Under the pieces are notes generated by a model, which was given only the letters and a program-made list of their open reading frames with translations, did no database searches and was not told the DNA's origin. Both the position numbers and the translations under genes were made by a program. From contig NZ_BRVM01000005.1 of assembly GCF_026011715.1 (NCBI RefSeq), positions 124,001 through 188,000 of the forward strand: DNA of 64,000 nt. Direction: 5' to 3'. Source of the DNA: Cytobacillus sp. NCCP-133 (GTDB taxonomy: Bacteria; Bacillota; Bacilli; Bacillales; Cytobacillaceae). Of the stretch, positions 7,808-17,419 are shown piece after piece. The first letter of the stretch is position 1. Each line of letters starts with the position of its first letter.

Positions 7808-8929
7808 TTATTTGCGCAGTTCTTGTTCATTCGCCCGCATGCCTTGATAGGGGCTTGCCGCTTTAAGATTTTTTAGGAGCCTGCGGTGTTTTATTTCCAT
7901 ATTCTGAATATGATTCAGTTCCTCTATTAAATCATGAATGGACAGAATCTCATATAAGATGGCTGTTTCCGGCTGGACATGATGGTGTGTACGCGGTTTT
8001 AATCCGCCTGCGGGAACCTGCTGTTTTTGTTCAATAAACCATTGGGTAACCTCAATTATTTTTTGATGATGACTATCCGTTATAAGAAAGCCGGGATCAT
8101 ACAGGCTTGCTCTCAGATCATCGAGCACATCTTTTCTAAATTTTTGCTTTTTTTTATTTAATGTTATTTGGCTTGGTGGCAGAAAGATTAAGTTGCCAAT
8201 GTGATAAGTGATTTGCCTTAATATCGTTAGCTTTTTGTATTCATAATGAAAGTCCCGCATATCATCCCGGCTAAAACGGTGATATTTATATTCCGCTTTT
8301 TGGTAAGTACATAAGATCTCTGTTTTTTCAATGTTTTTTATCAGATTCTGGAATGCCAAACGAATTTCTTGGTCAGGAGTCTGTAAGTTAAAAATTTCTA
8401 AGCCACGCTTATGTAATAGATCCCCAGCTCTTCTGTATAGGGAGTGAATGCTGCTCATAATGGAATTAGAATAATCCGGCGGCATAACAAAAAAGTTCAC
8501 AGCAGTTGAAACGACAATGCCGGTAGAGGTTGTCCCCATTCTAATTAAAAAAGAGGATAAATAATGATCATGGACGGTAGAAATCATCGCGACACCTGTC
8601 AAGGTCGCGACCAGCATTCCGTCATGAAGCTTCAGCTTATGGCAGGCAATGATCGTAGCCAGTGAAACTGAGGCATAGGTATAAGGGCTGTCTCCGAATA
8701 AGAAAGTAAAAAGCACTGCAAATCCGGCGCCAATTGCTGCTGCAGGAAACCGGACATAAGCTTTTCGGATCGAGTCGGCAACAGTTGGTTCAATGGTAAC
8801 GATGGCTGTTATGACCGCAAACATGGCTGGCCAATTCAGCATATGGCAGATAAAAGCCGTTATAAAAACAGCCAGTCCTGTTTTAGCAATTCTTCCGCCC
8901 ATAAACTTGTAACGAATAGATAGTGTCAT
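7808..8929 (-). CDS. Aromatic acid exporter family (ArAE/FUSC-like) membrane protein
   Basis: The N-terminal half (about 10-150) has four to six hydrophobic segments with the family pattern 'KTGLAV...AVITAIVTIEPTVADS'. The C-terminal half (150-373) is soluble and helical, as in Bacillus ArAE_1 proteins. A role in export of aromatic or weak organic acids is inferred from the family only. I chose ATG 8929, six bases after AAGAAGGA, rather than TTG 8935. A larger, unrelated-length FUSC protein is at 49629-51815. Confidence 0.8.
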   Translation of the reverse strand: MTLSIRYKFMGGRIAKTGLAVFITAFICHMLNWPAMFAVITAIVTIEPTVADSIRKAYVRFPAAAIGAGFAVLFTFLFGDSPYTYASVSLATIIACHKLKLHDGMLVATLTGVAMISTVHDHYLSSFLIRMGTTSTGIVVSTAVNFFVMPPDYSNSIMSSIHSLYRRAGDLLHKRGLEIFNLQTPDQEIRLAFQNLIKNIEKTEILCTYQKAEYKYHRFSRDDMRDFHYEYKKLTILRQITYHIGNLIFLPPSQITLNKKKQKFRKDVLDDLRASLYDPGFLITDSHHQKIIEVTQWFIEQKQQVPAGGLKPRTHHHVQPETAILYEILSIHDLIEELNHIQNMEIKHRRLLKNLKAASPYQGMRANEQELRK

Positions 8930-9102
8930 AAGCAATCCTTCTTTAATGCATCTTTATTTCAAATTATATAATCTATAGTAGTGCACAAAAGCATTAAGAG
9001 CAAATGGGAATTTTCTGATAAAACGGGGGATCTTCCCTGACAGCGAAGGATAGTATGTTAAAATAAACAACTATATAGGATCAAATAGAATGGTGTACAT
9101 AG

Positions 9103-9372
9103 GGGGAAGAAGTCCTGGAGAAAACCGGCCATGCTGTAGGGGGAGTATGCCCATTCGGATTGGCTAAAGAACTTGATATTTACCTTGACGAATCGATGAA
9201 AAGGTTCGAAACACTATTCCCTGCATGCGGAAGCAGCAATTCGGCAATTGAACTGACACCAGCTGAAATAGAGGAATATTCGCCTGCAAAGGGCTGGGTG
9301 GATGTGTGCAAAGGCTGGGAAGCTGAACTAATCATTGAATGGCCGCCTGAGAAAATTACCAATAAGAATTAA
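9103..9372 (+). pseudogene. YbaK/EbsC aminoacyl-tRNA deacylase remnant, 5' truncated
   Basis: The frame encodes EEVLEKTGHAVGGVCPFGL, then a PACGSSNSAIELT-like strand and KGWVDVCKGWE. These are the middle and end of the YbaK-like deacylase that clears mischarged tRNA(Pro/Cys). The first half of the family, including the substrate-entry strands, is absent, and an in-frame TAG sits at 9100-9102. The longest open part from ATG 9160 is only 70 residues and has no ribosome site. It is most likely a deletion remnant. Confidence 0.7.
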
Positions 9373-9387
9373 AATTTTTCGATGAAT

Positions 9388-9428
9388 GACAGGCATCTAT
9401 ACCAGGTATAGGTGCCTGTCACTTTGTA
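9388..9428. terminator. Long perfect hairpin / terminator
   Basis: GACAGGCA..CTATACC and GGTATAG..TGCCTGTC form a stem of about 15 bp with an almost minimal loop. It lies between the YbaK remnant and the convergent hydrolase gene and overlaps the latter's last codons. Such palindromes recur in Bacillaceae. Confidence 0.65.
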
Positions 9429-10186
9429 GTAATAAATTGAAAAATTAGCTGGTTAAGCTCTTTCGCAGCCTTTGTGGGAATACGGTGGTCAACATCCTCG
9501 ATTACATGCAAGTCGTTTTGGGGCAATTTTTCATGCAATTGTCGGGCGTAGGGATGAAAGGGCTTATCTTTTTTACCGTAAACCAGTAAGATAGGCAGAG
9601 TGATTTCATTTAGCTGGTTGACACAATTGTATTTCAAACTATATCGATAATATTGCTCAATGTTTCGAAAATCGCCTTTTTTTGCTTCAGAAAACATTTG
9701 TTTAAATAGCTTTAGATTATCGGAATTACTCCAGGAGATAGACCAAGCCAATAAGTTTATAGCACCCTTACTTGAAAGCTTAATTCCCAATGAAATCTTC
9801 TTCCTCAAATAATCGTCATCTACATCTGGCATTGCCCCAATCACGATTCCCCCCAGAGCTCTTTCAGCAAACGTCAACATGTACTCCAAAACAATAGAAC
9901 CACCCGTTGAATATCCACACAGGAACGCTTTGTTTATATTTAAGTGGTCCAATAGGCGAATGATATCTTTAACAATAAGGGGATAGGATACAGGTTCAGG
10001 GGAGTAGGGACTTTTTCCGTGTCCGCGAATATCAAAAGCAATTACTTGAAAATTGTTCGAGAGTCCGTCTAATTGATATTTGAAGTTCACTGAAGACAAA
10101 GTAGGCGGGTGGATAAAAACAATCGGAGTACCGCTTCCTTTTACAGTATAATACAGGCTGGCACCGTCCATATTCAGCATTGGCAT
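9419..10186 (-). CDS. Alpha/beta hydrolase
   Basis: The 255-residue alpha/beta-hydrolase has an HPP oxyanion motif near residue 25 and the nucleophile elbow GYSTGG (Ser about 94). The acid Asp is in YGKKDKP (about 207) and the catalytic His in DVDHRIPT (about 234), so all triad members are present. The substrate is unknown. The start is ATG 10186 with GAGGTG eight bases upstream. It stands alone, convergent with the YbaK remnant. Confidence 0.85.
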   Translation of the reverse strand: MPMLNMDGASLYYTVKGSGTPIVFIHPPTLSSVNFKYQLDGLSNNFQVIAFDIRGHGKSPYSPEPVSYPLIVKDIIRLLDHLNINKAFLCGYSTGGSIVLEYMLTFAERALGGIVIGAMPDVDDDYLRKKISLGIKLSSKGAINLLAWSISWSNSDNLKLFKQMFSEAKKGDFRNIEQYYRYSLKYNCVNQLNEITLPILLVYGKKDKPFHPYARQLHEKLPQNDLHVIEDVDHRIPTKAAKELNQLIFQFITTK

Positions 10187-10484
10187 GGATATGACACCTC
10201 AATTTTTGAATGTTGGCTTTCATAAAAAATTTTCTGCTAATATGTCTAATCAGATACACAGGGCATCCCTCTTACGGACACAATGAATATTTTTCCTTAG
10301 TTTATTACAAAAAATACATAGAACGGATTTATGTTCACTTTAATAGGCTCGTTTCTAAAAGATTGTTTTTTTAAAAGATAAAAAACCGGTGATGAATAAG
10401 GTTGGTTGGAATGTAAGGTGCTAATCCCGCGAAAATACATTCGCATTTCCTTTGTGTGGTGTTACTCAAGAAAGCTTATTCAAA

Positions 10485-10574
10485 GTCCTGCGGGAGGAGC
10501 GGGACAGGTGAGCCCCTAAAGGTCCTGCGCACCGAGGATGCTCACTCCCGCCCCGTGGAAAGCGAGCATCCTGG
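10485..10574. repeat. Bacillaceae GC-rich dispersed palindromic repeat, copy B1
   Basis: The block starts GTCCTGCGGGAGGAGCGGGA and ends CCCCGTGGAAAGCGAGCATC. It belongs to the common Bacillaceae intergenic element (TCCTGCGGGAG...CCGCGGAAAGC). A second copy is at 40723-40832. The remainder of the 10260-10737 gap shows no gene I can support. Confidence 0.75.
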
Positions 10575-10737
10575 AATAGGAAACAACCTATGCTCACTTC
10601 CTGTTAAAAAGCACTAAAGTCTGCGAAACCAGCTTTTCATAATAAAGAAAGTATTTAATAGTGAAAAAACAGGAAGGCTGTATTATCATTGGTATTAATA
10701 AAGAACAAATCGATTTATAAGATGGGAGAGCGTTTTG

Positions 10738-11916
10738 ATGGGGAAAAAGTTAATTATTGATCAAATTGACAGTTTAAAAGCTGATTTTTATAACATAAGC
10801 AAATATATCGGTGAAAACCCCGAGCTAGGGCATGAAGAATTCAAGGCCTGCAAGGTGTTGTCGGATGAATTAGAGAAGCATGGCTTTTCAGTAGAGACAG
10901 GCACGTGCGGATTGCCAACAGCTTTTACGGCAACCTTTGATAGCGGGAAAGAAGGGCCAATTGTTGGCTATATGTCTGAATACGACGCGCTTCCGGAAGT
11001 CGGACATGCATGTGGCCATAACTTAATTGGCACGATGGGGATTGCAGCAGGAATTGGATTAAGCAAAGTCATCTATGAAACAGGCGGGAAGGTCATCGTC
11101 TTTGGAACACCGGCTGAGGAAACAAAGGGCGGCAAAGTGACAATGGCGGAAGCGGGTATTTTTGACGAACTGGATGCTGCCATTATGCTTCATCCCTTGG
11201 ATAACTACGTGAAGAGCGGTTCATCACTGGCAATGGACGCAATCCAGTTTGAGTTTTTTGGTAAATCAGCACATGCTGCTGCGAACCCGCATCTGGGAAT
11301 CAATGCACTTGACGCTGTTCTGCAAACCTTCAATAGCATTAACGCACTGCGTCAGCATATTACTCCCGATGCCAGAATTCATGGCATCATCACAGAGGGC
11401 GGAAAAGCAGCCAATGTGGTTCCAGATTATGCTGTTGCACAGTTTTACGTCCGTGCTGCAAAAAGGGAATATGTAAATGAACTTGTTGAAAAGGTGAAGA
11501 AATGCGCGGAAGGTGCTGCTCTTCAAACCGGCACCACAATGAAATGGTCATTTTATGAACTTTCTTATGATAATATGGTCACTAACAATCCATTGTCTGA
11601 TGCTTTCGCTAAAGAATTGATATCATTGGGAGTGAAAGAGGAAGAAATTATGGGACAAAAAGATGGTTCCGGTTCTCTCGACATGGGAAACGTTAGTCAG
11701 GCCGCTCCTTCTATTCATCCATACATTAAAATCTGCAGGGAGGCATATGCATGCCACACGCATGAATTCCGCGAAGCTGCCATGAGTGAGCAGGGAAGAG
11801 AAGCGATGATTCTCGGGGCAAAGGCAATGGCTCTAACGGGCTATGAAGTTCTGACGAGTAAAGAGCTATTAAAACAGATTAAACTGGAATTTGAATCCCA
11901 GAAAGCATTTGTATAA
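10738..11916 (+). CDS. M20 family amidohydrolase / aminoacylase-like peptidase
   Basis: The 392-residue protein carries HACGHNLIGT, the M20D metal-binding motif, near residue 85, then PAEETKGGK around 120 and a dimerisation insert near FFGKSAHAAANP (about 180-290). The C-terminal part of the fold includes HTHEFREAAM. It resembles AbgB-type amidohydrolases that cleave acyl- or aminobenzoyl-amino acids; the real substrate is not known. ATG 10738 is seven bases from GGGAGAG; TTG 10735 is less likely. It has its own terminator. Confidence 0.85.
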   Translation: MGKKLIIDQIDSLKADFYNISKYIGENPELGHEEFKACKVLSDELEKHGFSVETGTCGLPTAFTATFDSGKEGPIVGYMSEYDALPEVGHACGHNLIGTMGIAAGIGLSKVIYETGGKVIVFGTPAEETKGGKVTMAEAGIFDELDAAIMLHPLDNYVKSGSSLAMDAIQFEFFGKSAHAAANPHLGINALDAVLQTFNSINALRQHITPDARIHGIITEGGKAANVVPDYAVAQFYVRAAKREYVNELVEKVKKCAEGAALQTGTTMKWSFYELSYDNMVTNNPLSDAFAKELISLGVKEEEIMGQKDGSGSLDMGNVSQAAPSIHPYIKICREAYACHTHEFREAAMSEQGREAMILGAKAMALTGYEVLTSKELLKQIKLEFESQKAFV

Positions 11917-11923
11917 CATAAAG

Positions 11924-11970
11924 AAAAGCATGATCCTTTTTCGCTTTACGAGCGGGATCATGCTTTTAAT
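11924..11970 (+). terminator. Terminator after M20 peptidase
   Basis: AAAAGCATGATCC pairs with GGATCATGCTTTT, giving 13 bp. It is shared with the convergent small gene. Confidence 0.85.
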
Positions 11971-11972
11971 TT

Positions 11973-12182
11973 TTAAGAAAGGCTATTCCATTCAGAATAT
12001 AAACCGGTTCCATTGCAGCCAGGGCAGTCAAACTGGTTTGCATGATAAGCAAATTCATTGCCAGGATAAAGTGAGAAGCCTCTGCCGTAGCAGTCCGGAC
12101 ATTTATTTTCTTCCTTCATGCGGTTGACATGATTTTGATATCTCGTTTCCCGCCATTCATTAAAGGCATTCAATAATCCCAT
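11973..12182 (-). CDS. Small double CxxCxGxG zinc-finger-like protein
   Basis: The 69-residue protein has CPDCYGRG and CPGCNGTG, two DnaJ-type knuckles that could bind one zinc ion between them. The N-terminal MGLLNAFNEW helix is typical of a small Bacillaceae family sometimes misnamed methionine aminopeptidase. I chose the ATG at 12182 because GAGGTG lies six bases upstream; the open frame extends to 12296 without a ribosome site. Function unknown. Confidence 0.7.
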   Translation of the reverse strand: MGLLNAFNEWRETRYQNHVNRMKEENKCPDCYGRGFSLYPGNEFAYHANQFDCPGCNGTGLYSEWNSLS

Positions 12183-12318
12183 CTTTTTCACCTCAGCCAT
12201 TTTTTCTTTATTTTGAATAAAATGGGCAGATTTTATACATTCCTTTCCTACATCGTATGAAAAAGTGGGGACAAGTGTGAAAAAGTGTTCATCCAAATTT
12301 ATTGAATGTCATAATAAG

Positions 12319-13221
12319 TTATTTTGCTGGAATATCTTCGAGCCATTTTTTCCGTACTGCATCAATGAAAATGCTGACATTCTTTTTTTCCTGCATGATG
12401 GGGGATAGAACGTAAGACAGTGTCCGTTTAAACTCCTGGTTTTTAATCCTGATGACAGATAGATTGTTTTGTATGATATCTCTTTTTACCACACTTCCCG
12501 ATAATATGCTGATGCCCATCCCGCTTATGAGTGTTTCTTTTATCCCCTGGTTGCTGCTGATCGTGAGCAGGGATTTCACTTTTAGCCCATTTGAACGAAT
12601 AAAATGGTTAAAATATTCACGGGTGCCAGAGCCGGTTTCCCTCATGATCCACGCCTGATTCTGAAGATCTGAAATGTTGACCTCATCTTTAGGGACCAGT
12701 GGGTGATGAATAGAAGACACAATGAACAATTCATCCTGCATAAAAGGGGTAACGGCTAGCTCTTTTTCATTTGTCTGGCCCTCAATCAACCCAATGTCAA
12801 CGTGATGCGAACGGGTGGATTGAATAACTTCTTCAGTGTTTGCAATGGTTACCTGAAGGTTTAGTTCAGGATATTCCTTTTGCAAATCAAGTAATAAGGG
12901 GGGCAGAATATATTCGCCGATTGTAAAACTGGCCGCTATTTTTAGTTCGCCTTTAATTGTATTTTGCTGCTCAAGGATTTCCTGCCTTGTTTGCTCATAG
13001 ATTGTAATCATCTGCTTGGCCCTGTCATATAATATTTCACCACTAGGCGTGATCTTTAAATATTTGGGAGACCGATGAAATAGCGTAGTCTGGAACTCCT
13101 TTTCAAGGTTTTTGATGTGGAGGCTGACACTTGGCTGAGACATTAGCAGAAGCTCGGCTGTTTTTGTGAAATTTTTCACTTCTGCCAATGTGACAAAAGT
13201 TTTTAATGCATCGTAATACAT
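12319..13221 (-). CDS. cysL: LysR-type regulator CysL
   Basis: The 300-residue LysR protein has an N-terminal winged helix-turn-helix (about 1-60, with FTKTAELLLMSQPSVSLHI) and a periplasmic-binding-like effector domain (about 90-295). It is transcribed divergently from cysJ, the same arrangement as Bacillus subtilis cysL (ywfK), whose product activates the sulfite reductase operon. It should bind the AT-rich gap at 13222-13377. The name rests on family and position together. Confidence 0.85.
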   Translation of the reverse strand: MYYDALKTFVTLAEVKNFTKTAELLLMSQPSVSLHIKNLEKEFQTTLFHRSPKYLKITPSGEILYDRAKQMITIYEQTRQEILEQQNTIKGELKIAASFTIGEYILPPLLLDLQKEYPELNLQVTIANTEEVIQSTRSHHVDIGLIEGQTNEKELAVTPFMQDELFIVSSIHHPLVPKDEVNISDLQNQAWIMRETGSGTREYFNHFIRSNGLKVKSLLTISSNQGIKETLISGMGISILSGSVVKRDIIQNNLSVIRIKNQEFKRTLSYVLSPIMQEKKNVSIFIDAVRKKWLEDIPAK

Positions 13222-13377
13222 TTAATCACCACTTTATTATTAGTTTTATTAATAGCTATGATAATTAATATTTATTTTACTAATGTTAAATCATTCGGTA
13301 AAGTAATAGATATATATTTTTTACTATTAAAACCGACTTTTTTTATAGGAAAAGAGGAAATTTAAAGAAATACTATA

Positions 13378-13400
13378 AAACCAGTCATTTGTGCTGGTTT
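13378..13400 (+). promoter_or_regulatory. Small hairpin before cysJ ribosome site
   Basis: AAACCAG and CTGGTTT (7 bp) flank nine bases directly upstream of GAGGTGG. It could modulate initiation or be part of the CysL leader. The rest of the 13222-13377 gap is very AT-rich and is the likely CysL binding region. Confidence 0.35.
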
Positions 13401-13415
13401 GTGAGGTGGATCGTG

Positions 13416-15233
13416 TTGCAACTTCAGGTAATGAACAGTCCGTTTAATCAGGAGCAGGCAGAGCTCCTTAATCGTTTGCTGCCGACTTTATCAGAAACCC
13501 AAACTCTTTGGCTTAGCGGCTATCTTGCAGCTCTGCAGTCATCATCATTACAGGCTGCACCTGCAGTCGCAGTGGAGGAAGTTCCAGCTGCAGCATCTGG
13601 CAAGGCAATTTCTAAGGAAGTGACCATATTGTTTGGATCGCAGACAGGGAATGCACAAAGCCTTGCCAAAAAGGCAGGAAAAACACTTGAGGAGCGAGGC
13701 TTTAAAGCAACAGTCTCTGCAATGAGTGACTTTAAGCCAAAGGATTTGAAAAAGGTTAACAATTTATTAATTGTAGTAAGCACACATGGTGAAGGGGACC
13801 CGCCGGATAATGCATTGACTTTTCATGAGTTTGTGCATGGGAGAAGAGCGCCGAAGCTTGAGGATTTGCGTTTCTCTGTATTGGCACTTGGCGACAGTTC
13901 CTATGAATTCTTCTGTCAGACTGGTAAGGATTTTGACAAGAAGCTTGAAGAACTTGGCGGATCAAGAATCACCCCTCGGGTTGACTGCGATCTTGACTTT
14001 GAAGAGCCAGCTGCAAAATGGATGGAAGCAGTGTTAGATGGATTGAGTGTAAGTGAAGGACAGAATGTCAGCCATTCAGAAGTAACGGCTGCGTCTGTTT
14101 CCGCACCTGTCGAATCCATTTACTCCAGGACCAACCCGTTTAGAGCAGAGGTTCTTGAAAATATCAATTTAAATGGGCGTGGATCCAATAAAGAAACACG
14201 CCATCTTGAATTGTCTCTTGAAGGGTCGGGACTAACCTATAAGCCGGGTGATAGCTTAGGCGTTTATCCGGAAAATGACCCTGAGCTTGTAGATTTGCTT
14301 TTACAGGAAATGAATTGGGATCCAGAGGAAGCAGTAAAGGTTAAAGATGAAATAGTAACATTGAAAGACGCGCTTCGTTCTCATTATGAAATTACGGTTT
14401 TAACGAAACCGCTTGTGGAAAAAGCAGCAAAGCTTTCTGAAAAGGAAGAATTGCAACTGCTTGCTTCAGACAGGGATCGGTTAAAATCTTATATGGAAGG
14501 CCGGGACCTAATTGACCTGGTACGCGACTATAAACCGTGGAATGGTTCGGCACAGGAGTTTGTTTCAATCTTACGAAAGATGCCTGCCCGCTTATATTCG
14601 ATTTCCAGCAGCTATGAAGCAAACCCGGATGAGGTCCATTTAACAATCGGGGCTGTCCGGTATGATTCAAATGGCCGTGAGCGCAAAGGCGTCTGCTCGA
14701 TTCTATGTGCGGAGCGCCTGCAGTCAGGTGACACGCTCCCTGTATTTATCCAGAATAATGAAAATTTCAAGCTTCCTGAAAATCCGGATACGCCAATTAT
14801 TATGGTTGGTCCTGGAACAGGAGTTGCACCGTTTCGCTCGTTTATGCAGGAACGTGAAGAAAACGGGGCAGAAGGAAAGTCCTGGATGTTTTTTGGCGAC
14901 CAGCATTTTGTGACAGATTTTCTCTATCAGACAGAATGGCAAAAGTGGCTTAACAAAGGTGTCCTTTCGAAGATGGATGTTGCCTTTTCCCGCGATAGTG
15001 AGGAAAAAGTTTATGTCCAGCACCGTATGCAGGAGAATAGCAAGGAACTCTACCAGTGGCTGGATGAAGGTGCAGCTGTGTATATCTGTGGCGATGAGAA
15101 AAACATGGCACATGATGTCCATAACACGCTCATAGATATTATTGAAAAAGAAGGCAGCATGAGCCGCGAACAGGCTGCAGCCTATCTTAGTGACATGCAG
15201 AAAAATAAACGCTACCAGCGCGATGTATATTGA
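13416..15233 (+). CDS. cysJ: Sulfite reductase (NADPH) flavoprotein alpha subunit
   Basis: The 605-residue protein has a flavodoxin domain (about 65-205, FGSQTGNAQSLA), an FAD-binding domain (about 225-450, with RLYSISSS) and an NADP(H) domain (GPGTGVAPFRSF near 465, YICGDEKNMA near 555), ending in RDVY. It passes electrons from NADPH through FAD and FMN to CysI. The TTG at 13416 is six bases after GAGGTGG and gives MQLQVMNSPFNQEQ, matching the start of the Bacillus subtilis protein; ATG 13431 and GTG 13413 are less good. cysI follows closely, so the two form an operon under CysL. Confidence 0.93.
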   Translation: MQLQVMNSPFNQEQAELLNRLLPTLSETQTLWLSGYLAALQSSSLQAAPAVAVEEVPAAASGKAISKEVTILFGSQTGNAQSLAKKAGKTLEERGFKATVSAMSDFKPKDLKKVNNLLIVVSTHGEGDPPDNALTFHEFVHGRRAPKLEDLRFSVLALGDSSYEFFCQTGKDFDKKLEELGGSRITPRVDCDLDFEEPAAKWMEAVLDGLSVSEGQNVSHSEVTAASVSAPVESIYSRTNPFRAEVLENINLNGRGSNKETRHLELSLEGSGLTYKPGDSLGVYPENDPELVDLLLQEMNWDPEEAVKVKDEIVTLKDALRSHYEITVLTKPLVEKAAKLSEKEELQLLASDRDRLKSYMEGRDLIDLVRDYKPWNGSAQEFVSILRKMPARLYSISSSYEANPDEVHLTIGAVRYDSNGRERKGVCSILCAERLQSGDTLPVFIQNNENFKLPENPDTPIIMVGPGTGVAPFRSFMQEREENGAEGKSWMFFGDQHFVTDFLYQTEWQKWLNKGVLSKMDVAFSRDSEEKVYVQHRMQENSKELYQWLDEGAAVYICGDEKNMAHDVHNTLIDIIEKEGSMSREQAAAYLSDMQKNKRYQRDVY

Positions 15234-15257
15234 TGTGGAATGAAAGGAGTTTTCAGC

Positions 15258-16976
15258 ATGGTGAACCCCAATTTAAAAGCGCCGGACGGACCTCCGAGTG
15301 ACGTTGAAGGCATTAAAGAACGAAGCAATTATTTGCGCGGAACGCTCGCGGAAGTGATGCAGGACAGAATCAGTGCCGGAATTCCGGATGATGATAACCG
15401 GTTAATGAAGCATCACGGAAGTTACCTGCAGGATGACCGTGATCTTCGGAATGAACGACAAAAGCAAAAGCTCGAGCCGGCTTACCAGTTTATGCTTCGA
15501 TTGCGACTGCCAGGAGGGGTGGCATCACCCGGACAATGGCTTGTTATAGATGATTTGGCAGAAAAATATGGAAACGGCACTTTAAAGCTGACCACACGCC
15601 AGACCTTCCAAATGCATGGGATATTAAAATGGAATATGAAAAAGACGATCCAGGGTATACATGCCACAATGCTTGATACCATTGCCGCATGCGGAGATGT
15701 TAACCGTAATGTTATGTGTATTTCAAATCCGGACCAATCGGAAATTCATTCGGAAGTGTATAATTTGTCCAAAATGCTGAGTGATGATCTGCTGCCTCGT
15801 ACACGGGCTTATCATGAAATCTGGCTGGATGAAGAAAAAGTAGCCGGATCCCCAGAGACGGATGAAGTGGAGCCGATGTATGGCGCGCTATATTTGCCTC
15901 GTAAATTTAAGATTGGGATTGCTATTCCGCCTTCCAATGATATTGATGTCTTTTCACAAGACCTTGGTTTCATTGCGATAGTGGAAAACGGCAAGCTAGC
16001 TGGCTTTAATGTGGCAATTGGCGGTGGAATGGGCTTCTCACACGGAGACAAAGAAACCTATCCTCAGCTATCCAAAGTAATCGGATTTATTACGCCGGAT
16101 AAGATCTATGATTTAGCGGAGAAGGTCATTACCATTCAGCGTGATTATGGCAACCGCTCTGTCCGGAAAAATGCCCGTTTTAAATACACCGTGGACCGTC
16201 TTGGTTTGGAGACTGTGAAAGAAGAGCTGGAGAATCGCCTGGGATGGAAACTTGAAGAGGCTCGGACCTACAAATTTGAATCCAATGGAGACCGATATGG
16301 CTGGGTGAAGGGTGTCCGCGGGAAATGGCATTTTACGATGTTCATAGAAGGCGGCCGTGTAGCTGACTTCGAAGGCTATAAGCTGAAAACGGCATTGCGC
16401 GAGATTGCTAAGGTTCATAAGGGTGACTTTAGACTGACCGCAAATCAGAATTTGATTATCGGGAATGTGGCTACGAAAGATAAGGCACAGATTGAAGCGC
16501 TGATCGAGCAGTATCACTTAACGGATGGCAGCTGCTATAGCGCACTGCGCCGCGGATCAATGGCCTGCGTGGCTCTGCCGACATGCGGATTGGCAATGGC
16601 CGAAGCAGAGCGCTACCTTCCTGTTTTAATAGATAAAATTGAAGGGATTGTAGACGAAGCAGGATTGAGAAACGAAGAAATCACCATTCGCATGACCGGC
16701 TGCCCGAACGGATGTGCACGACATGCATTGGGTGAAATCGGCTTTATCGGGAAAGCGGTTGGCAAATACAATATGTACTTGGGCGCCGCATTCGACGGCA
16801 GCCGATTGAGCAAGATGTACCGCGAGAATATCGGGGAAGAAGAGATTCTGAGCGAGCTGCGCGACATTTTGCCGCGGTATGCCCGTGAGCGGCAGCAAGG
16901 CGAACGCTTTGGCGACTTTGTCATCCGGGCCGGGATTATTGAAGCGACTACAGATGGAACGAATTTTCATTATTGA
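15258..16976 (+). CDS. cysI: Sulfite reductase hemoprotein beta subunit
   Basis: The 572-residue protein has two ferredoxin/sulfite-reductase half-domains. The siroheme-[4Fe-4S] ligands lie in the C-terminal region: CVALPTCG (about 436 and 442) and [15 protein letters not shown] (about 481 and 485). With CysJ it reduces sulfite to sulfide in cysteine synthesis. I chose ATG 15258, eight bases after AAAGGAG, over ATG 15240. It lies 24 bases downstream of cysJ and is followed by a strong terminator. Confidence 0.95.
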   Translation: MVNPNLKAPDGPPSDVEGIKERSNYLRGTLAEVMQDRISAGIPDDDNRLMKHHGSYLQDDRDLRNERQKQKLEPAYQFMLRLRLPGGVASPGQWLVIDDLAEKYGNGTLKLTTRQTFQMHGILKWNMKKTIQGIHATMLDTIAACGDVNRNVMCISNPDQSEIHSEVYNLSKMLSDDLLPRTRAYHEIWLDEEKVAGSPETDEVEPMYGALYLPRKFKIGIAIPPSNDIDVFSQDLGFIAIVENGKLAGFNVAIGGGMGFSHGDKETYPQLSKVIGFITPDKIYDLAEKVITIQRDYGNRSVRKNARFKYTVDRLGLETVKEELENRLGWKLEEARTYKFESNGDRYGWVKGVRGKWHFTMFIEGGRVADFEGYKLKTALREIAKVHKGDFRLTANQNLIIGNVATKDKAQIEALIEQYHLTDGSCYSALRRGSMACVALPTCGLAMAEAERYLPVLIDKIEGIVDEAGLRNEEITIRMTGCPNGCARHALGEIGFIGKAVGKYNMYLGAAFDGSRLSKMYRENIGEEEILSELRDILPRYARERQQGERFGDFVIRAGIIEATTDGTNFHY

Positions 16977-16987
16977 GATTAAGTTGG

Positions 16988-17021
16988 GAAAAGACAGGGC
17001 TTGTGAGCCCTGTCTTTTTTT
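16988..17021 (+). terminator. Terminator of cysJI
   Basis: AAAAGACAGGGCT-tgtg-AGCCCTGTCTTTTTT is a perfect 13-bp stem with a T-run. Confidence 0.9.
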
Positions 17022-17039
17022 GTACGGTAAGGACTGGTG

Positions 17040-17335
17040 GCTATAAGGCGGATAAAAGTATGTATGTAAGGGATAAATTTTTTTATACGGTAGATAAAAA
17101 AATTTATAAGGTGGATAAATCCCTTTAAAAAGGAGATAACCTAGAAAGTAATCAGAAGAAAGGTTATAGCAGCAAGCTAAAGTCGGTATTGGCGGCAGAT
17201 TATTGAGAAGAAAAAGTGCTAAATAGATGTAAAGCAGGAAAAATTTTTTATGCAGTGGATTAGCTCTTTTATATGTTAGATAAAATAGGCAATAAGATGG
17301 ATAAATCCTTTTATAAAGGAGATAACCAAGAAGGA
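17040..17335. repeat. Degenerate GGATAAA repeat region
   Basis: Units of the form ATAAGG-GGATAAA-T/A-rich recur about every 15-25 bases. A longer segment (GTGGATAAATCCCTTTAAAA and the following AGGAGATAACC) at about 17111-17142 is repeated with changes at about 17297-17328. Read on the minus strand it gives a repetitive Tyr/Pro-rich open frame that I judge to be a by-product. The block fills the gap between cysI and the NERD gene. Confidence 0.55.
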
Positions 17336-17419
17336 TATCTGTTACCTCTAGCCCAAAAGAAGGAATTTGATAATTAAACAAAGAAAAATTTTATAAAATT
17401 TATAGGGAGTGAAAATAGG

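Noticed and set aside
13378..13400. SAM or other riboswitch upstream of cysJ
   Set aside because: Only a 7-bp hairpin is present; no known sulfur-linked aptamer core is seen, and CysL control explains the region.
16626..17381. Long minus-strand open frame with repeated Tyr/Pro-rich segments
   Set aside because: It overlaps cysI out of frame and a degenerate DNA repeat, lacks a ribosome site and has a biased composition that simply mirrors the repeat.
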